From Phycisphaerales bacterium (GTDB lineage: Bacteria; Planctomycetota; Phycisphaerae; Phycisphaerales; UBA1924): DNA of 64,000 nucleotides. The stretch lies in NCBI GenBank assembly GCA_020850415.1, contig JADZER010000017.1, forward strand, positions 124,001 through 188,000, given 5' to 3'. Under the pieces are notes generated by a model. It made no database searches. It saw nothing but the letters and a program-made list of their open reading frames with translations, and was not told the origin of the DNA. The position numbers were made by a program, and so were the translations under genes. Every line of letters begins with the position of its first letter. Positions within the stretch are counted from its first letter, which is position 1. Positions 17,431 through 27,431 of the stretch are shown here, piece after piece.

Positions 17431-19194
17431 ATGTCCCAGCCCTACTACATCACGACCCCCATTTACTATGTCAACGACCGACCCCACATCGGCCACTGCT
17501 ACACCACGACCGTCGCCGATGTCGCGGCACGGTTCGCCCGCCTGCTCGGACGCGACACCTTCTTCCTGACCGGCACCGACGAGCACGCCGAGAAGGTCGT
17601 CAAGACCGCGCTCGAGCGCGGCAAGACTCCCCAGGAGTGGGCCGACATCAACGCCGCGGAGTTCCAGAAGGCGTTCGACCTGATGTCGATCGACGCCGAC
17701 GACTTCATGCGCACCAGCCAGGAGCGCCACAAGGCCCGGGCCAGCGCCTACATCCAGCAGCTCAAGGACTCCGGCGACATCTACCTCGGCGACTACGAGG
17801 GCTGGTACGACCCCTCGCAGGAGGAGTACCTCACCGAGACCGTCGCCAAGGAGGCCGGCTACAACAGCCCCGTCACCGGCAGGCCCCTCGAGAAGCGCAC
17901 CGAGAAGAACTGGTTCTTCCGGCTCAGCGACTACGAGGAGCGATTGCTCAAGGCCATCGAAGCAGGCGAGAGGGGCGAGGACGGCGGGTACCGAATCCTG
18001 CCGGACGCTCGGAAGAACGAGGTGTTGGGGCGGCTGAAGCAGGCCCTGAACAATGTGCCGGTCAGTCGAGCGGTGAAGGAGGGCGACGCCGACTGGGGCA
18101 TCCTCATGCCCGGCGACCCGGAGCACCGCGTCTATGTCTGGATCGAGGCGCTCTGCAACTACCTCAGCGCCGTCGACAACGAGCGCGAGCCCTCGACCGC
18201 CGACGCCGAGGGCGGCAGCCGCGAGAAATACTGGCCCGCGTCCGTGCATGTGATGGCCAAGGACATCCTCTGGTTCCACGCCGTGATCTGGCCGGCGATG
18301 CTGATGGCGCTGGGCAAGCCCCTGCCCAAGGTCATCTACGCCCACGCCTACTTCGTCGCCGAAGGGCGCAAGATGTCCAAGAGCCTCGGCAACTTCATCG
18401 AGATCGACCAGCTCCGGGCGTACAGCGAGTGGGTGCTCGAGAGCGAGAAGAAGCAGGCCGAAAAGGAAAGCCGCGAGGCCCGCCCCCTCGGCATCGACGC
18501 CGTCCGCTGGTACCTCGCGACCCAGGGCCCCCTCGGCGCCAACGACGCCGACTTCGCGCACTCGAAGTTCGTCGAGGTCTACAACGCCGACCTCGCCAAC
18601 GGCATCGGCAACTGCGCAAGCCGCGTGGGGAACATGGTGGACAAGTACTTTGAGGGCAAGATGCCCGCGCCGGCGAGGAAGCCCGACGGCGTCGACCAGA
18701 GCCGGTGGGACGCGGTCTTCCATTTCCCCGGCATGGTCAACGGGTGCGCCGGCATCGCCGCCCACATCGACGCGTGCGCGATCGACCAAGCACTCCAGCT
18801 CGGCGGCTGCTATGTCACAGCCATCGACCAGTTCATCGCGCAGCACCGCCCGTTCTCGATCGCCAAGGAGGACCCGAGCGGCAGGTGGAGCGAGCTGGGC
18901 GGCGGCCTCACCAACGCCGAAGCCCTCGCCACCATCCTCTACCACAGCGCCGAGGCCGTCCGTATCGCCTCCCTCCTCCTCGCCCCCGCCCTCCCCAACA
19001 AGATGGCCGAACTCTGGCGCAACTGGCACTGCTCGCCGCTGAAAGACCCCGACGACCCCAACTCCGGCTTCATCGCCCCGCTGTCCGAACTCGCCACTTG
19101 GGGCGGCCCGCACTCCCTCAAGCCCGGCCAGAAGATCGAAAAAGGCGCCGCCCTCTTCATGCGCGCCGGACCCGACGAAACGCCCCCGAAGTAG
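17431..19194 (+). CDS. metG: Methionyl-tRNA synthetase
   Basis: MSQPYYITTPIYYVNDRPHIGHCYTT, FLTGTDEHAEKV, GRKMSKSLGN (KMSKS). Confidence 0.96.
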   Translation: MSQPYYITTPIYYVNDRPHIGHCYTTTVADVAARFARLLGRDTFFLTGTDEHAEKVVKTALERGKTPQEWADINAAEFQKAFDLMSIDADDFMRTSQERHKARASAYIQQLKDSGDIYLGDYEGWYDPSQEEYLTETVAKEAGYNSPVTGRPLEKRTEKNWFFRLSDYEERLLKAIEAGERGEDGGYRILPDARKNEVLGRLKQALNNVPVSRAVKEGDADWGILMPGDPEHRVYVWIEALCNYLSAVDNEREPSTADAEGGSREKYWPASVHVMAKDILWFHAVIWPAMLMALGKPLPKVIYAHAYFVAEGRKMSKSLGNFIEIDQLRAYSEWVLESEKKQAEKESREARPLGIDAVRWYLATQGPLGANDADFAHSKFVEVYNADLANGIGNCASRVGNMVDKYFEGKMPAPARKPDGVDQSRWDAVFHFPGMVNGCAGIAAHIDACAIDQALQLGGCYVTAIDQFIAQHRPFSIAKEDPSGRWSELGGGLTNAEALATILYHSAEAVRIASLLLAPALPNKMAELWRNWHCSPLKDPDDPNSGFIAPLSELATWGGPHSLKPGQKIEKGAALFMRAGPDETPPK

Positions 19195-19209
19195 CGAAGC
19201 CCCACGCCC

Positions 19210-19320
19210 GTGTGCCACGGCTCTGTGAGCCGTGCTTTCGCCCTACCCCCGCTCCTCGCCTCGGCACGACAACCCGGATCCGCTTGACCCACCACACGGC
19301 CGACACGGCCGTGGCACACA
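19210..19320. repeat. Family A palindromic element, intergenic
   Basis: GTGTGCCACGGCTCTGTGAGCCGTG ... CACACGGCCGACACGGCCGTGGCACAC. Confidence 0.75.
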
Positions 19321-19333
19321 GGCCTCCCCCCAC

Positions 19334-21199
19334 ATGCTCCTCACCGCCCGAGACATCACCAAGGCCCTCGCCCTCCGCACCCTCTTCGAGGGCGTGTCGC
19401 TAACCATCCACGAAGGCGACCGCCTCGGCCTGATCGGCCCCAACGGCGCGGGCAAGAGCACGCTGCTCCGCCTCCTCGCCGGCCTCGCCGAGCCCGACGG
19501 GGGGACGATCACCACCCCCAAGGGCATGCGCGCCGTCTATGTCCCCCAGCACGACCGGTTCGACGAGGCCCACTCCGCCCGCGACGCGGTCATCGCCAAC
19601 GCCTTCACCTGCATCGGCGAGATCGGAGAAACCCACGACCACCACGAGGCCGAGACCCTCGCCGACATGATCCTCCCCCGCGTCGGCTTCGACGAGGCGC
19701 TCGCGCACACCAACGCCGGCGCGCTCTCCGGCGGCTGGCGCAAGCGCCTGTCGGTCGCGTGCGCGATGGCCAGCGCCGGCGCCGAGCCCGACCTCATCCT
19801 CCTCGACGAGCCGACAAACCACCTCGACCTCGACGGCGTCGCCTGGCTCGAGGACTTCACCCGGCGCCCGCCCGGCGCGGGGGCCGACACCGCCTCGGTC
19901 TTCGTCACCCACGACCGTTCCTTCCTCGAACGCATCGCCACCCGCGTCGCCGAGCTCAGCCCCGCCTACCCCGGCGGCATCTTCATGGTCGAGGGCAACT
20001 ACTCCGAGTTCCTGCGGCGTAAGGAGGAGTTCCTCACCGCGCAGACCGTCGCGGAACGCTCGGTCGCCGGGCTCGTCCGCCAAGACCTCAAGTGGCTCGG
20101 GCGCGGGGCCCAGGGGCGGCAGACCAAGGCCAAGGGACGCATCCAGGAGAGCCACGCCCGGATGGACGAGCTCGCCGAGCTCAAGGCCCGCAACGCCGCC
20201 GCGGCCACCGGCGGGGCCAAGGTCGGGTTCGACGCCTCCGACCGACGCACCAAGAAGCTCATCGCCGCCAAGGGCGTCAGCAAGTCGTACGGGGGGCGCA
20301 CGCTGTTCAGCGATCTCTCGCTCACCCTCGGCGTCGGGGACTGCCTGGGCCTGCTCGGCGCCAACGGCAGCGGGAAGACCACGCTCATCCGCGTCCTCAC
20401 CGGCGAGACCACGCCCGACACGGGGCTGATCGACCTCGCCGAGCCGCGCCCGAGGGTCGCCGTCTTCAGCCAGCACCGCCAGGACTTCCCCCCCACCACC
20501 CTGCTCAGCGAGGCCCTGTGCCCGGTCAGCGACCAGGTCCGCTACCGGGGCCAGGCGATGCACATCAAGACCTGGTCGCGCCGGTTCCTCTTCCGCGACG
20601 AGCAGCTCGACCAGCCGATCCAATCCCTCAGCGGCGGCGAGCTGGCCCGCATCCACATCGCCCGCCTCATGCTCGCGCCGGCCGATGTGCTCGTCCTCGA
20701 CGAGCCGACCAACGACCTGGACATCCCCACGCTCGAGACGCTCGAGGAGGCGATGGAGAGCTTCCCCGGCGCGATCATCCTCGTCACCCACGACCGCGCG
20801 ATGCTCGAACGGCTCGCCACCGAGGTCCTCGCCCTCGACGGACGCGGCGCCTGGGCGATGCACGCCTCGCTCGGGCAGGCCGAGGCGTGGCGGCGCAGGC
20901 AGGCGTCCGGCGCGAACGGCGCGGGCGCGGCCAAAACCGAGAGCGCCAAGCCGGCGCCTGAAGCGCCGAAGGCCCGCAAGAAGCTCGGCTACATGGACCA
21001 GCGCGACCTCGAGACGATCGAGCAGCGGATCCAGGAGGCCGAGAACGCCGCCGCCGCGCTGGAGGCCAGGCTCGCCGACCCCAGGCTCCTCGCCGATCAC
21101 GAGGCGATGACCCGCGCGTGCGCCGAACTCGGCGCGGCCCAGGGGCTGGTCGCCAGGCTCTACGCCCGGTGGCAGGAGTTAGAGGCGATGCAGGGGTAG
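19334..21199 (+). CDS. ABC-F family ATP-binding protein (Uup-like)
   Basis: Two ATPase domains (GPNGAGKSTLL, GANGSGKTTLI), LSGGE/LSGGW, C-terminal coiled coil. Confidence 0.9.
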   Translation: MLLTARDITKALALRTLFEGVSLTIHEGDRLGLIGPNGAGKSTLLRLLAGLAEPDGGTITTPKGMRAVYVPQHDRFDEAHSARDAVIANAFTCIGEIGETHDHHEAETLADMILPRVGFDEALAHTNAGALSGGWRKRLSVACAMASAGAEPDLILLDEPTNHLDLDGVAWLEDFTRRPPGAGADTASVFVTHDRSFLERIATRVAELSPAYPGGIFMVEGNYSEFLRRKEEFLTAQTVAERSVAGLVRQDLKWLGRGAQGRQTKAKGRIQESHARMDELAELKARNAAAATGGAKVGFDASDRRTKKLIAAKGVSKSYGGRTLFSDLSLTLGVGDCLGLLGANGSGKTTLIRVLTGETTPDTGLIDLAEPRPRVAVFSQHRQDFPPTTLLSEALCPVSDQVRYRGQAMHIKTWSRRFLFRDEQLDQPIQSLSGGELARIHIARLMLAPADVLVLDEPTNDLDIPTLETLEEAMESFPGAIILVTHDRAMLERLATEVLALDGRGAWAMHASLGQAEAWRRRQASGANGAGAAKTESAKPAPEAPKARKKLGYMDQRDLETIEQRIQEAENAAAALEARLADPRLLADHEAMTRACAELGAAQGLVARLYARWQELEAMQG

Positions 21200-21204
21200 T
21201 CGAT

Positions 21205-21275
21205 GTGTGCCACGGCCGTGCCGGCCGTGCGTCAGCACCCGGACCCTTCGCACGGCCGGCACGGCCGTGGCAGAC
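21205..21275. repeat. Family A palindromic element, intergenic
   Basis: 26-bp arms GTGTGCCACGGCCGTGCCGGCCGTGC / GCACGGCCGGCACGGCCGTGGCAGAC, 1 mismatch. Confidence 0.85.
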
Positions 21276-21280
21276 AAGCC

Positions 21281-22645
21281 TCAGACCGACGGCATCACAA
21301 ACGGCTCGCGGTAGCTCCGCGAGAGCAGCCGGTTGGCGGCGTCGGCGTTGTGGCCGGTGAACCGCTCGGCCGCGGGGTCGAACTCCAGGCCCGAGCCCAC
21401 GCGGTAGGAGATGTTCGCCATGTGCGGCAGGACGCACGAGGTATACCCCGACTCGATCGGCGAGTTCACGAGGGCCTGGTTGCCGGCCCGCACCGCCTCG
21501 ATGAAGTTGGCGAAGGGGTCGCCCGCGCCGGGCGGCGGGTCGGTCTCGGCCCATTCCTTGACCGAGTCGGGGGTGTCGGTCGTCGGCCCCGGCTCGTTCT
21601 TGCGCCCGAGGTAGGTGCGCCAGGTGCTCCCGTTGAGGTGCATCCAGCCGTCCTCGGCGTAGAAGAGGTTGCCGATGCCGATGCCGTTCTCGTCGTTGGT
21701 GTAGAGCCCGCGGACCTCGAAGACCATCTGGCGCCCGTCGGCGTAGTCGTAGGTGGCGCTCTGGGTGTTGGGGGTCTCCTGGTCGGACTGCCACTTGAAG
21801 TAGCCGCCGGTGGAGTGGACGCGGGTCGGGTGTCCGGGGTCGCCGAGGCCCCACCGGGCGACATCGTACTGGTGCGGGCCCTGGTTGCCGATGTCGCCGC
21901 TGCCGTACTCCCAGAGCCAGTGCCACTCGTAGTGGAAGTGGTTGGGGTTGAACGGGCGTGCGGGCGCGGGGCCGAGCCAGAGGTTGTAATCGACGCCGTC
22001 GGGGGTGGGCTCGTCGGGCTTGACGCCGATCGAGTCGCGCGGCTTGTAGCACAAGCCCCGCGCCTGGTAGACCTTGCCCAGCGCCCCCGAGTGCAGGAAC
22101 CGCATCGCCGAGCGGACATTCGGGATCGACCGGTTCTGGAACCCGACCGCGACGACCTTGCCGTACCGCTCCGCGGCCTTCACCATCAGCCGCCCCTCGG
22201 CGATCGCGTGGCAGCAGGGCTTCTCGACATACACATGCTTGCCGGCCTGGCAGCCCCAGACGGTGGCGAGCGCGTGCCAGTGGTCGGGCGTGGCGATGGA
22301 GATCGCGTCGATCGAGGGGTCGTCGAGGACGCGGCGCAGGTCCTGGTGAGTAGCAGGCGTAGACCCCTGCAACTCCTCGACCTTCTTCACCCGCTCGGCG
22401 AAGAGGCGCGAGTCGGGGTCCACCAGGGCCGCAACGCGGACGCCGTCCATGCGGGCGAAGGCCTGGATGTGCTCGTTGCCGCGGCCGCGGATGCCGAGGA
22501 CGGCGATGTTCAGCTCGTCGGACCGGCGTCCGCGCCGGCGGCCCCAGGGGCTGATCGAGGGGGCGGCCCCGGCCAGAGCCCCCGCCGCGGCGAGCCCGGC
22601 CCCGGCGGCGAGAAACTGACGGCGGCTTGCGTGCGGCGTGTCCAT
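21281..22645 (-). CDS. Gfo/Idh/MocA family oxidoreductase with Tat-type leader
   Basis: SRRQFLAAGAGLAAAGALAGAAP leader; LNIAVLGIRGRGNEHIQAF, EKPCCHAIAEGRLMVKAAE. Confidence 0.9.
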   Translation of the reverse strand: MDTPHASRRQFLAAGAGLAAAGALAGAAPSISPWGRRRGRRSDELNIAVLGIRGRGNEHIQAFARMDGVRVAALVDPDSRLFAERVKKVEELQGSTPATHQDLRRVLDDPSIDAISIATPDHWHALATVWGCQAGKHVYVEKPCCHAIAEGRLMVKAAERYGKVVAVGFQNRSIPNVRSAMRFLHSGALGKVYQARGLCYKPRDSIGVKPDEPTPDGVDYNLWLGPAPARPFNPNHFHYEWHWLWEYGSGDIGNQGPHQYDVARWGLGDPGHPTRVHSTGGYFKWQSDQETPNTQSATYDYADGRQMVFEVRGLYTNDENGIGIGNLFYAEDGWMHLNGSTWRTYLGRKNEPGPTTDTPDSVKEWAETDPPPGAGDPFANFIEAVRAGNQALVNSPIESGYTSCVLPHMANISYRVGSGLEFDPAAERFTGHNADAANRLLSRSYREPFVMPSV

Positions 22646-22695
22646 GGTGGGGCTCCGAGGTTGGTGCGTCCCGATAGCCTACCGCGCCGGCGCTG

Positions 22696-22794
22696 TTGTG
22701 GTGCAGGCTTCCAGCCTGCTTGCCCCTGGGCCCCGTGCGCACCCCCGGCCACCGAGCGCTCCGATCCCGTGCAGGCTGGAAGCCTTCACCACAA
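22696..22794. repeat. Long inverted repeat, intergenic (GCAGGCTTCCAGCCTGC type)
   Basis: 24-bp arms TTGTGGTGCAGGCTTCCAGCCTGC / GCAGGCTGGAAGCCTTCACCACAA, 1 mismatch. Confidence 0.85.
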
Positions 22795-22796
22795 GC

Positions 22797-25157
22797 TCAG
22801 CAGCCGGCGTTCCAGTGATTGAGGAAGCCGATCACATCCCGCGTGTCGGTGTAGCCGTCGAGGTCTAGGTCCGCCGCCGTATCGCCGATCTCCCACAGCC
22901 CCATGAACTCGACGAAGTCGGCCTCGTCGGCGTCGCCGTCGGCGTCGAAGTCTGCCGGGCAGTGCGGGCAGCCGTAGCGGGCGAAGCCGTCGGAGGGGAT
23001 GCCGTCCACGCTCGTTGGTCCCGCAAGGAACACCGACTCGCTGCCGCCGACTGTTCCCATCGCGACCGCGTTGGCCCCGTAGTCCAACTCCCCCGGCATG
23101 GGGTGCCAGACATCGCCGTCGCACACGGCCACATCCGGCTCACTCGATCTGGAGTTGTTGATGAAAGTTATCAGCCGACCGTCTCGTGCGACGCTGGTTG
23201 TCAGCCAGTACGGGTGGTATGGCATGTAGTCCAAGTCCTTATGCCACACGCCGCCGTCGAGTACCGCCAACTGCTCGACATCGAAGATCTCGCTGTCGTC
23301 GACATAGAAGTCGCCAAATACCGTGAGCAGCCGCCGGCCGCCGACCTCGATGACCTCCAGCCGAGCGCCGGAGCCGACATGATCGGACATGAAGTAGTAC
23401 AGGTTGTTTCCCGCCAACTCCCACCCGTCGTCGGCGTGCTTGATCACGGGTCCGATGAGACCAGCTCCGAAGTCGGCGCCCCCGGCGACGGCCGCGTAGA
23501 GCGTTTGTCCTCCTCCGTCGTTGTAGACCTCAAGGTCGTAGACGGCGCCTGGTGTGATCACAAGATACGGCTCCCATCGGCCACCCTCGAATCGGGCGAT
23601 CGAAGCCGGTACCGAGCCATCGATGACCAAATCCCCGCTCGCGTAGAGCCTCTCGCCCGACCCATCATCGAACATCATGAGACTCGTCGCCCATCCGGAG
23701 AGCTGCCCGATTTCGCCCACTGTTGACCAGGAGACGCCGTCCCACTGGAGCACGGGTGTCGGATCATACTGAGCGTTCACAAGCTCCCCAGCCAGGAGGA
23801 TGCGCGGGCCATCACCCAGGTCCGCGAGCCGCACCGTGTAGGTAAACCAGAGCGGATTGTCCCACCGCATGGGCGGCGGAGCGATCTTCTCCCATCGCAC
23901 GCCGTCCCACGCAGCGACGGGGCCCATCTCCTCCCACCCCCGGAGCAGATCGCCCGCGGCGTACAGCCGGTTGCCCAGCAGCGGGCCGCCCTCCTCGCCC
24001 ACGGCCAGCATCGAGCGGATGCCCCAGAGCCCGTCCGTCGGCTTCGCGTTTCCGACGGGCCTCCAACGCGCTCCATCGAACCGGGCTATACCGATCGCGG
24101 GCTGGTCATCGATGGCCGTGAACGCGCCGCACACATAGAGTCCGGCATCGCCGCCGATGTCGTACACACCGGCGTCGAGCACATCGTCGTTGAACTCACC
24201 GGGCAGCATCGTCCAGTCGTGCCCATCCCACGCACGAAGCCCGAACGGCGGCGCGTGGCCCTGCTCGGGGTGCTCAAACAGCAGGACATCCCGACCAAGA
24301 AGGTCGTGCCGCCCGAGCAGCGTCATCGTCCACGGCCAGGTGTCGTCGGAGGCCCTGGTCCAGTTGCCGCCGGAGAAGAACCACCCGCTGTACCCGTCAT
24401 ACGCGAACAACCCGGGCCCATTGCCCAGATCGAATACCACCGCTTCGTCGATGTACGGCGCGAGACCATCGCCGAGGGGATGCCAGGCCTGCCCATCCCA
24501 CTCCGCGGCATGAAGAAGCGGCTGGCCGGCGATCTCCTCGAACCGCCCGAACGCGTACAAGTGCGGGCCCGCGCCGAGGTCCGCCCAGAGCATCGCGCGA
24601 ATGTCCCGACCATCCTCGATCGTCCCGATGGTGTGCCAGCCGTTCTCGTCGCGCACGACGATGGGGTCTGGTCCGCCAGACGGCCCGTGCCCGACGACCG
24701 CCAATAGCTCGGCGCCGTCCGAGTCGCCGACCGCCAACAGGTCCGCGCCGTGCGGGGTTTCAACCGCCTCCCAAGTGCGCCCGTCCCACCGAGCCATGGT
24801 GCCGAGCTGCTTCCCGTCGAGCGTCAGTTGGCCGCGATAGGCGTAGACCGCACCCGTCGCCGGACTCCGCACGAAGCGTGTATGGGAAGGCCAGCTCGAT
24901 TCAAGGCCGTCCGGGGCTTGGGTCCAGGCGGCCCCATCCCACCGGGCCACGCCTCCCCCGTCTCGGCTGTAGGTCGCGCTCTCCATGTCGCCGACCGTGA
25001 ACAGCACGCGCTCGCCGTCGAGTTCCGCCGCGGCCATGGAGTGCGGCGGGTAGCGCACCACCGCGGGCCCGAACCGCTCATCCCACCCCTGCTCGCACTG
25101 TCCCCACGCCCCCGCCGCCAGGAGGGCGAACGCCGCCGCGGCTGTTCGGTTGGTCAT
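22797..25157 (-). CDS. Large exported protein with GC-type dockerin
   Basis: Signal MTNRTAAAAFALLAAGAWG; DFDADGDADEADFVEFMGLWEIGDTAADLDLDGYTDTRDVIGFLNHWNAGC*. Confidence 0.8.
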   Translation of the reverse strand: MTNRTAAAAFALLAAGAWGQCEQGWDERFGPAVVRYPPHSMAAAELDGERVLFTVGDMESATYSRDGGGVARWDGAAWTQAPDGLESSWPSHTRFVRSPATGAVYAYRGQLTLDGKQLGTMARWDGRTWEAVETPHGADLLAVGDSDGAELLAVVGHGPSGGPDPIVVRDENGWHTIGTIEDGRDIRAMLWADLGAGPHLYAFGRFEEIAGQPLLHAAEWDGQAWHPLGDGLAPYIDEAVVFDLGNGPGLFAYDGYSGWFFSGGNWTRASDDTWPWTMTLLGRHDLLGRDVLLFEHPEQGHAPPFGLRAWDGHDWTMLPGEFNDDVLDAGVYDIGGDAGLYVCGAFTAIDDQPAIGIARFDGARWRPVGNAKPTDGLWGIRSMLAVGEEGGPLLGNRLYAAGDLLRGWEEMGPVAAWDGVRWEKIAPPPMRWDNPLWFTYTVRLADLGDGPRILLAGELVNAQYDPTPVLQWDGVSWSTVGEIGQLSGWATSLMMFDDGSGERLYASGDLVIDGSVPASIARFEGGRWEPYLVITPGAVYDLEVYNDGGGQTLYAAVAGGADFGAGLIGPVIKHADDGWELAGNNLYYFMSDHVGSGARLEVIEVGGRRLLTVFGDFYVDDSEIFDVEQLAVLDGGVWHKDLDYMPYHPYWLTTSVARDGRLITFINNSRSSEPDVAVCDGDVWHPMPGELDYGANAVAMGTVGGSESVFLAGPTSVDGIPSDGFARYGCPHCPADFDADGDADEADFVEFMGLWEIGDTAADLDLDGYTDTRDVIGFLNHWNAGC

Positions 25158-25259
25158 CGTCCACGCTCCTTGTCGCTCGCCCGCTCGGCCCGTCCCATAA
25201 TCCTCTCATCGGCTCGCCTCCCGCTCCGCCTCCACCGTCGGGCGCGGTAGAGTCGGCGC

Positions 25260-26309
25260 ATGGCGACCGTCTTTCTCAACGGCAGGTTTCTCGACCAAGG
25301 GGAAGCCCGCGTCTCGGCGTTCGACGCGGGGCTGCAGCACGGGGTCGGGCTCTTCGAGACCATGCTCGGCGGCACGACCGCGCTCGACGAGACCTGGGTC
25401 TACCGGCTCGATGAGCACCTCGAACGCCTCGCGGGCAGCGCCAGCGAGCTGGGGCTGGCCGCGCAGCTGCGCGTGCAGGGGCTGTACGACGCGGTGATGG
25501 AGACGGTGGCGCGGGCGGGGCACGCGCGGACGCGGGTGAGGGTGACGGTGACGGGGGGGGATTTGAACTTGCTCAACGCGGCGCGGGGGGGACAGAGAGA
25601 CGAAGAGACGGAGAGACGAAGAGACGGAGTGGGGGATGGGGATAGAGACGAAGAGACGGAGAGACGGAGAGACGGGGTGGGTGGGGGGCCGACGGTGTTG
25701 GTTGTGGCGCAGCCGGCGACGGTGTACCCGGAGGGGATGTTTGAGCGCGGGGTGATGGTGGGTCTGGCGGATGCGCGGGCGAACCCGCTGAACCCGTTCG
25801 AGGGGCACAAGTGCCTGAACTACTGGTGGCGCTTGCGCGAGCTGCAGAGCGCCAGCGCGAAGGGGGCGGCGGAGGCGGTCGTCATGCAGGTGAGCAACCA
25901 CCTGGCGGGCGGGTGCGTGAGCAACCTCTTCCTGGTGAAGGATGGGGAGCTGCTGACGCCGATCGCGCGGGGGGAGGAGGGGGGCGCGGTCCCCGACGAC
26001 TCGGGCATTGATGGGCCCGGCGGCACGCGGGCGCGGACGAGGGGGGCGCTGCCGAGCCCCGTCCTGCCGGGGATCACGCGCGGCGCGGTGATCGACATGG
26101 CGGAGATGCGGTCGATCCCGGTGACGCGCCGGATGCTCTCGATCGACGACCTGCTCGCGGCCGACGAGGTGTTCCTCACCAACTCGAGCTGGGGCGTGCT
26201 GCCGGTGGCGGCGGTCGAGGCGCACCCGCTCGGCGCGGGCAGACCGGGGGAGATCACGCGGGCGCTGCGCGAGGCGTGGATGCTCGCGATCAGCGGCGGA
26301 GCGGAGTAG
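25260..26309 (+). CDS. Class IV aminotransferase (branched-chain aminotransferase / ADC lyase-like)
   Basis: FLNGRFLDQGEARVSAFDAGLQHGVGLFETM, HKCLNYW, VFLTNSSWGVLPV; carries repeat-derived insertion. Confidence 0.85.
   Translation: MATVFLNGRFLDQGEARVSAFDAGLQHGVGLFETMLGGTTALDETWVYRLDEHLERLAGSASELGLAAQLRVQGLYDAVMETVARAGHARTRVRVTVTGGDLNLLNAARGGQRDEETERRRDGVGDGDRDEETERRRDGVGGGPTVLVVAQPATVYPEGMFERGVMVGLADARANPLNPFEGHKCLNYWWRLRELQSASAKGAAEAVVMQVSNHLAGGCVSNLFLVKDGELLTPIARGEEGGAVPDDSGIDGPGGTRARTRGALPSPVLPGITRGAVIDMAEMRSIPVTRRMLSIDDLLAADEVFLTNSSWGVLPVAAVEAHPLGAGRPGEITRALREAWMLAISGGAE
25591..25688. repeat. Family B arm, two direct copies inside aminotransferase gene
   Basis: AGAGACGAAGAGACGGAGAGACGAAGAGACGGAGTGGGGG ... 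AGAGACGAAGAGACGGAGAGACGGAGAGACGGGGTGGG. Confidence 0.85.
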
Positions 26310-26316
26310 GAGGCCG

Positions 26317-26399
26317 GTGTGCCACGGCCGTGCCGGCCGTGCGGGAGACACCCTGGGCGACGGTCACGCTGCCGCACGGCCGAGACGGCCGTGGCACAC
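26317..26399. repeat. Family A palindromic element, intergenic
   Basis: 28-bp arms 26317-26344 / 26372-26399 with 2 mismatches. Confidence 0.85.
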
Positions 26400-26438
26400 G
26401 AGCCGCATGGGCCGCATGGGCCACACCGGGCGCACGCG

Positions 26439-26972
26439 TCAGCGCGGGCCCTCGCGCTTCGGCAGCATGTCCACCAGCTCGGCGGTGAGGTCGATGCCCT
26501 CGACGCCCGGACCCTTCTCGACGACGCGCGAGAGGTCGTGCCGGCGCATCAGCTCGCGCAGCTCGGGCTCGACGCCGAGGAGGATGGTGTACAGCGGCTC
26601 GTCGCCGGCGAGCTGGCGGTGGGCGATCTCCTGGCTTTCGGCCCCGAGCGCCTCGATGGCGCTCGCGGCGTCGGCCCGGCCCTCGGCCTGGGCCTGGCCG
26701 CGGAGGGCGCGGAGCGAGTCGATGTCCGCGCCGTGGCGGGCCGAGCCGATGTAGCCGACCATGAGCGGGGTGCGGTCGAGCACCCCCACGGCCCCGGTGG
26801 GGTTGGTGTAGTCCACCATCAGCGTCGGGGCGGCCGTGGGGTTCAGGGCGGTCGGGCCGGCGTGGTGCTGGGCGCTGCACGCGCTGAGGGCGAGCAGGCC
26901 GGCGCCGGCGGCGGCGAGGGTCGTGCGGGTGCGGGTCCAGGTGCGGGTCCGAGTGCGGGTCTGGGACTTCAT
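26439..26972 (-). CDS. Putative exported lipoprotein
   Basis: MKSQTRTRTRTWTRTRTTLAAAGAGLLALSACSAQ lipobox; SD GAGGAGG. Confidence 0.65.
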   Translation of the reverse strand: MKSQTRTRTRTWTRTRTTLAAAGAGLLALSACSAQHHAGPTALNPTAAPTLMVDYTNPTGAVGVLDRTPLMVGYIGSARHGADIDSLRALRGQAQAEGRADAASAIEALGAESQEIAHRQLAGDEPLYTILLGVEPELRELMRRHDLSRVVEKGPGVEGIDLTAELVDMLPKREGPR

Positions 26973-27089
26973 GGCGTTCCTCCTCGTGTACGGGACAGAC
27001 AAACTAGCGTACACTAACATATTAGGGAGAGCAAGGGCCTCTTTGCGGGGAAGAGGGTCAAAGGCCGTAAATGGTTGTTTGGCCGCGGC

Positions 27090-27368
27090 TTACTGGCGGA
27101 CGATCACGCGGACATTCCGCCGGCCGGAGGATTCAAAACCGAACAACGACCGCACCCAGAGCCAGGCCCGCCGGGCGAGGACGAGGGCGAAGAAGACCGC
27201 CGCCGCGAGGAGGAGGGCGGGCACCACGAGGAGCAGGACGATCGCGGCGAAGGCGGCGACCATGACGGTGAGGGCGGCCCTGGTGATCCAGGAGGGCTGC
27301 CTGCCGATGACGGTGAACACCCGTCCGGTGCTCCCGGCCTGCTCTCGGATGGTGGTGAAATTCCACAT
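27090..27368 (-). CDS. Small membrane protein
   Basis: Hydrophobic ALTVMVAAFAAIVLLLVVPALLLAAAVFFALVLA segment. Confidence 0.6.
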   Translation of the reverse strand: MWNFTTIREQAGSTGRVFTVIGRQPSWITRAALTVMVAAFAAIVLLLVVPALLLAAAVFFALVLARRAWLWVRSLFGFESSGRRNVRVIVRQ

Positions 27369-27431
27369 GCCTCAGCCCATAGTACGGATTGGGGGGCGTG
27401 GTCGTTCAGTCGGGGGGGGGCGTCGGTCGGG

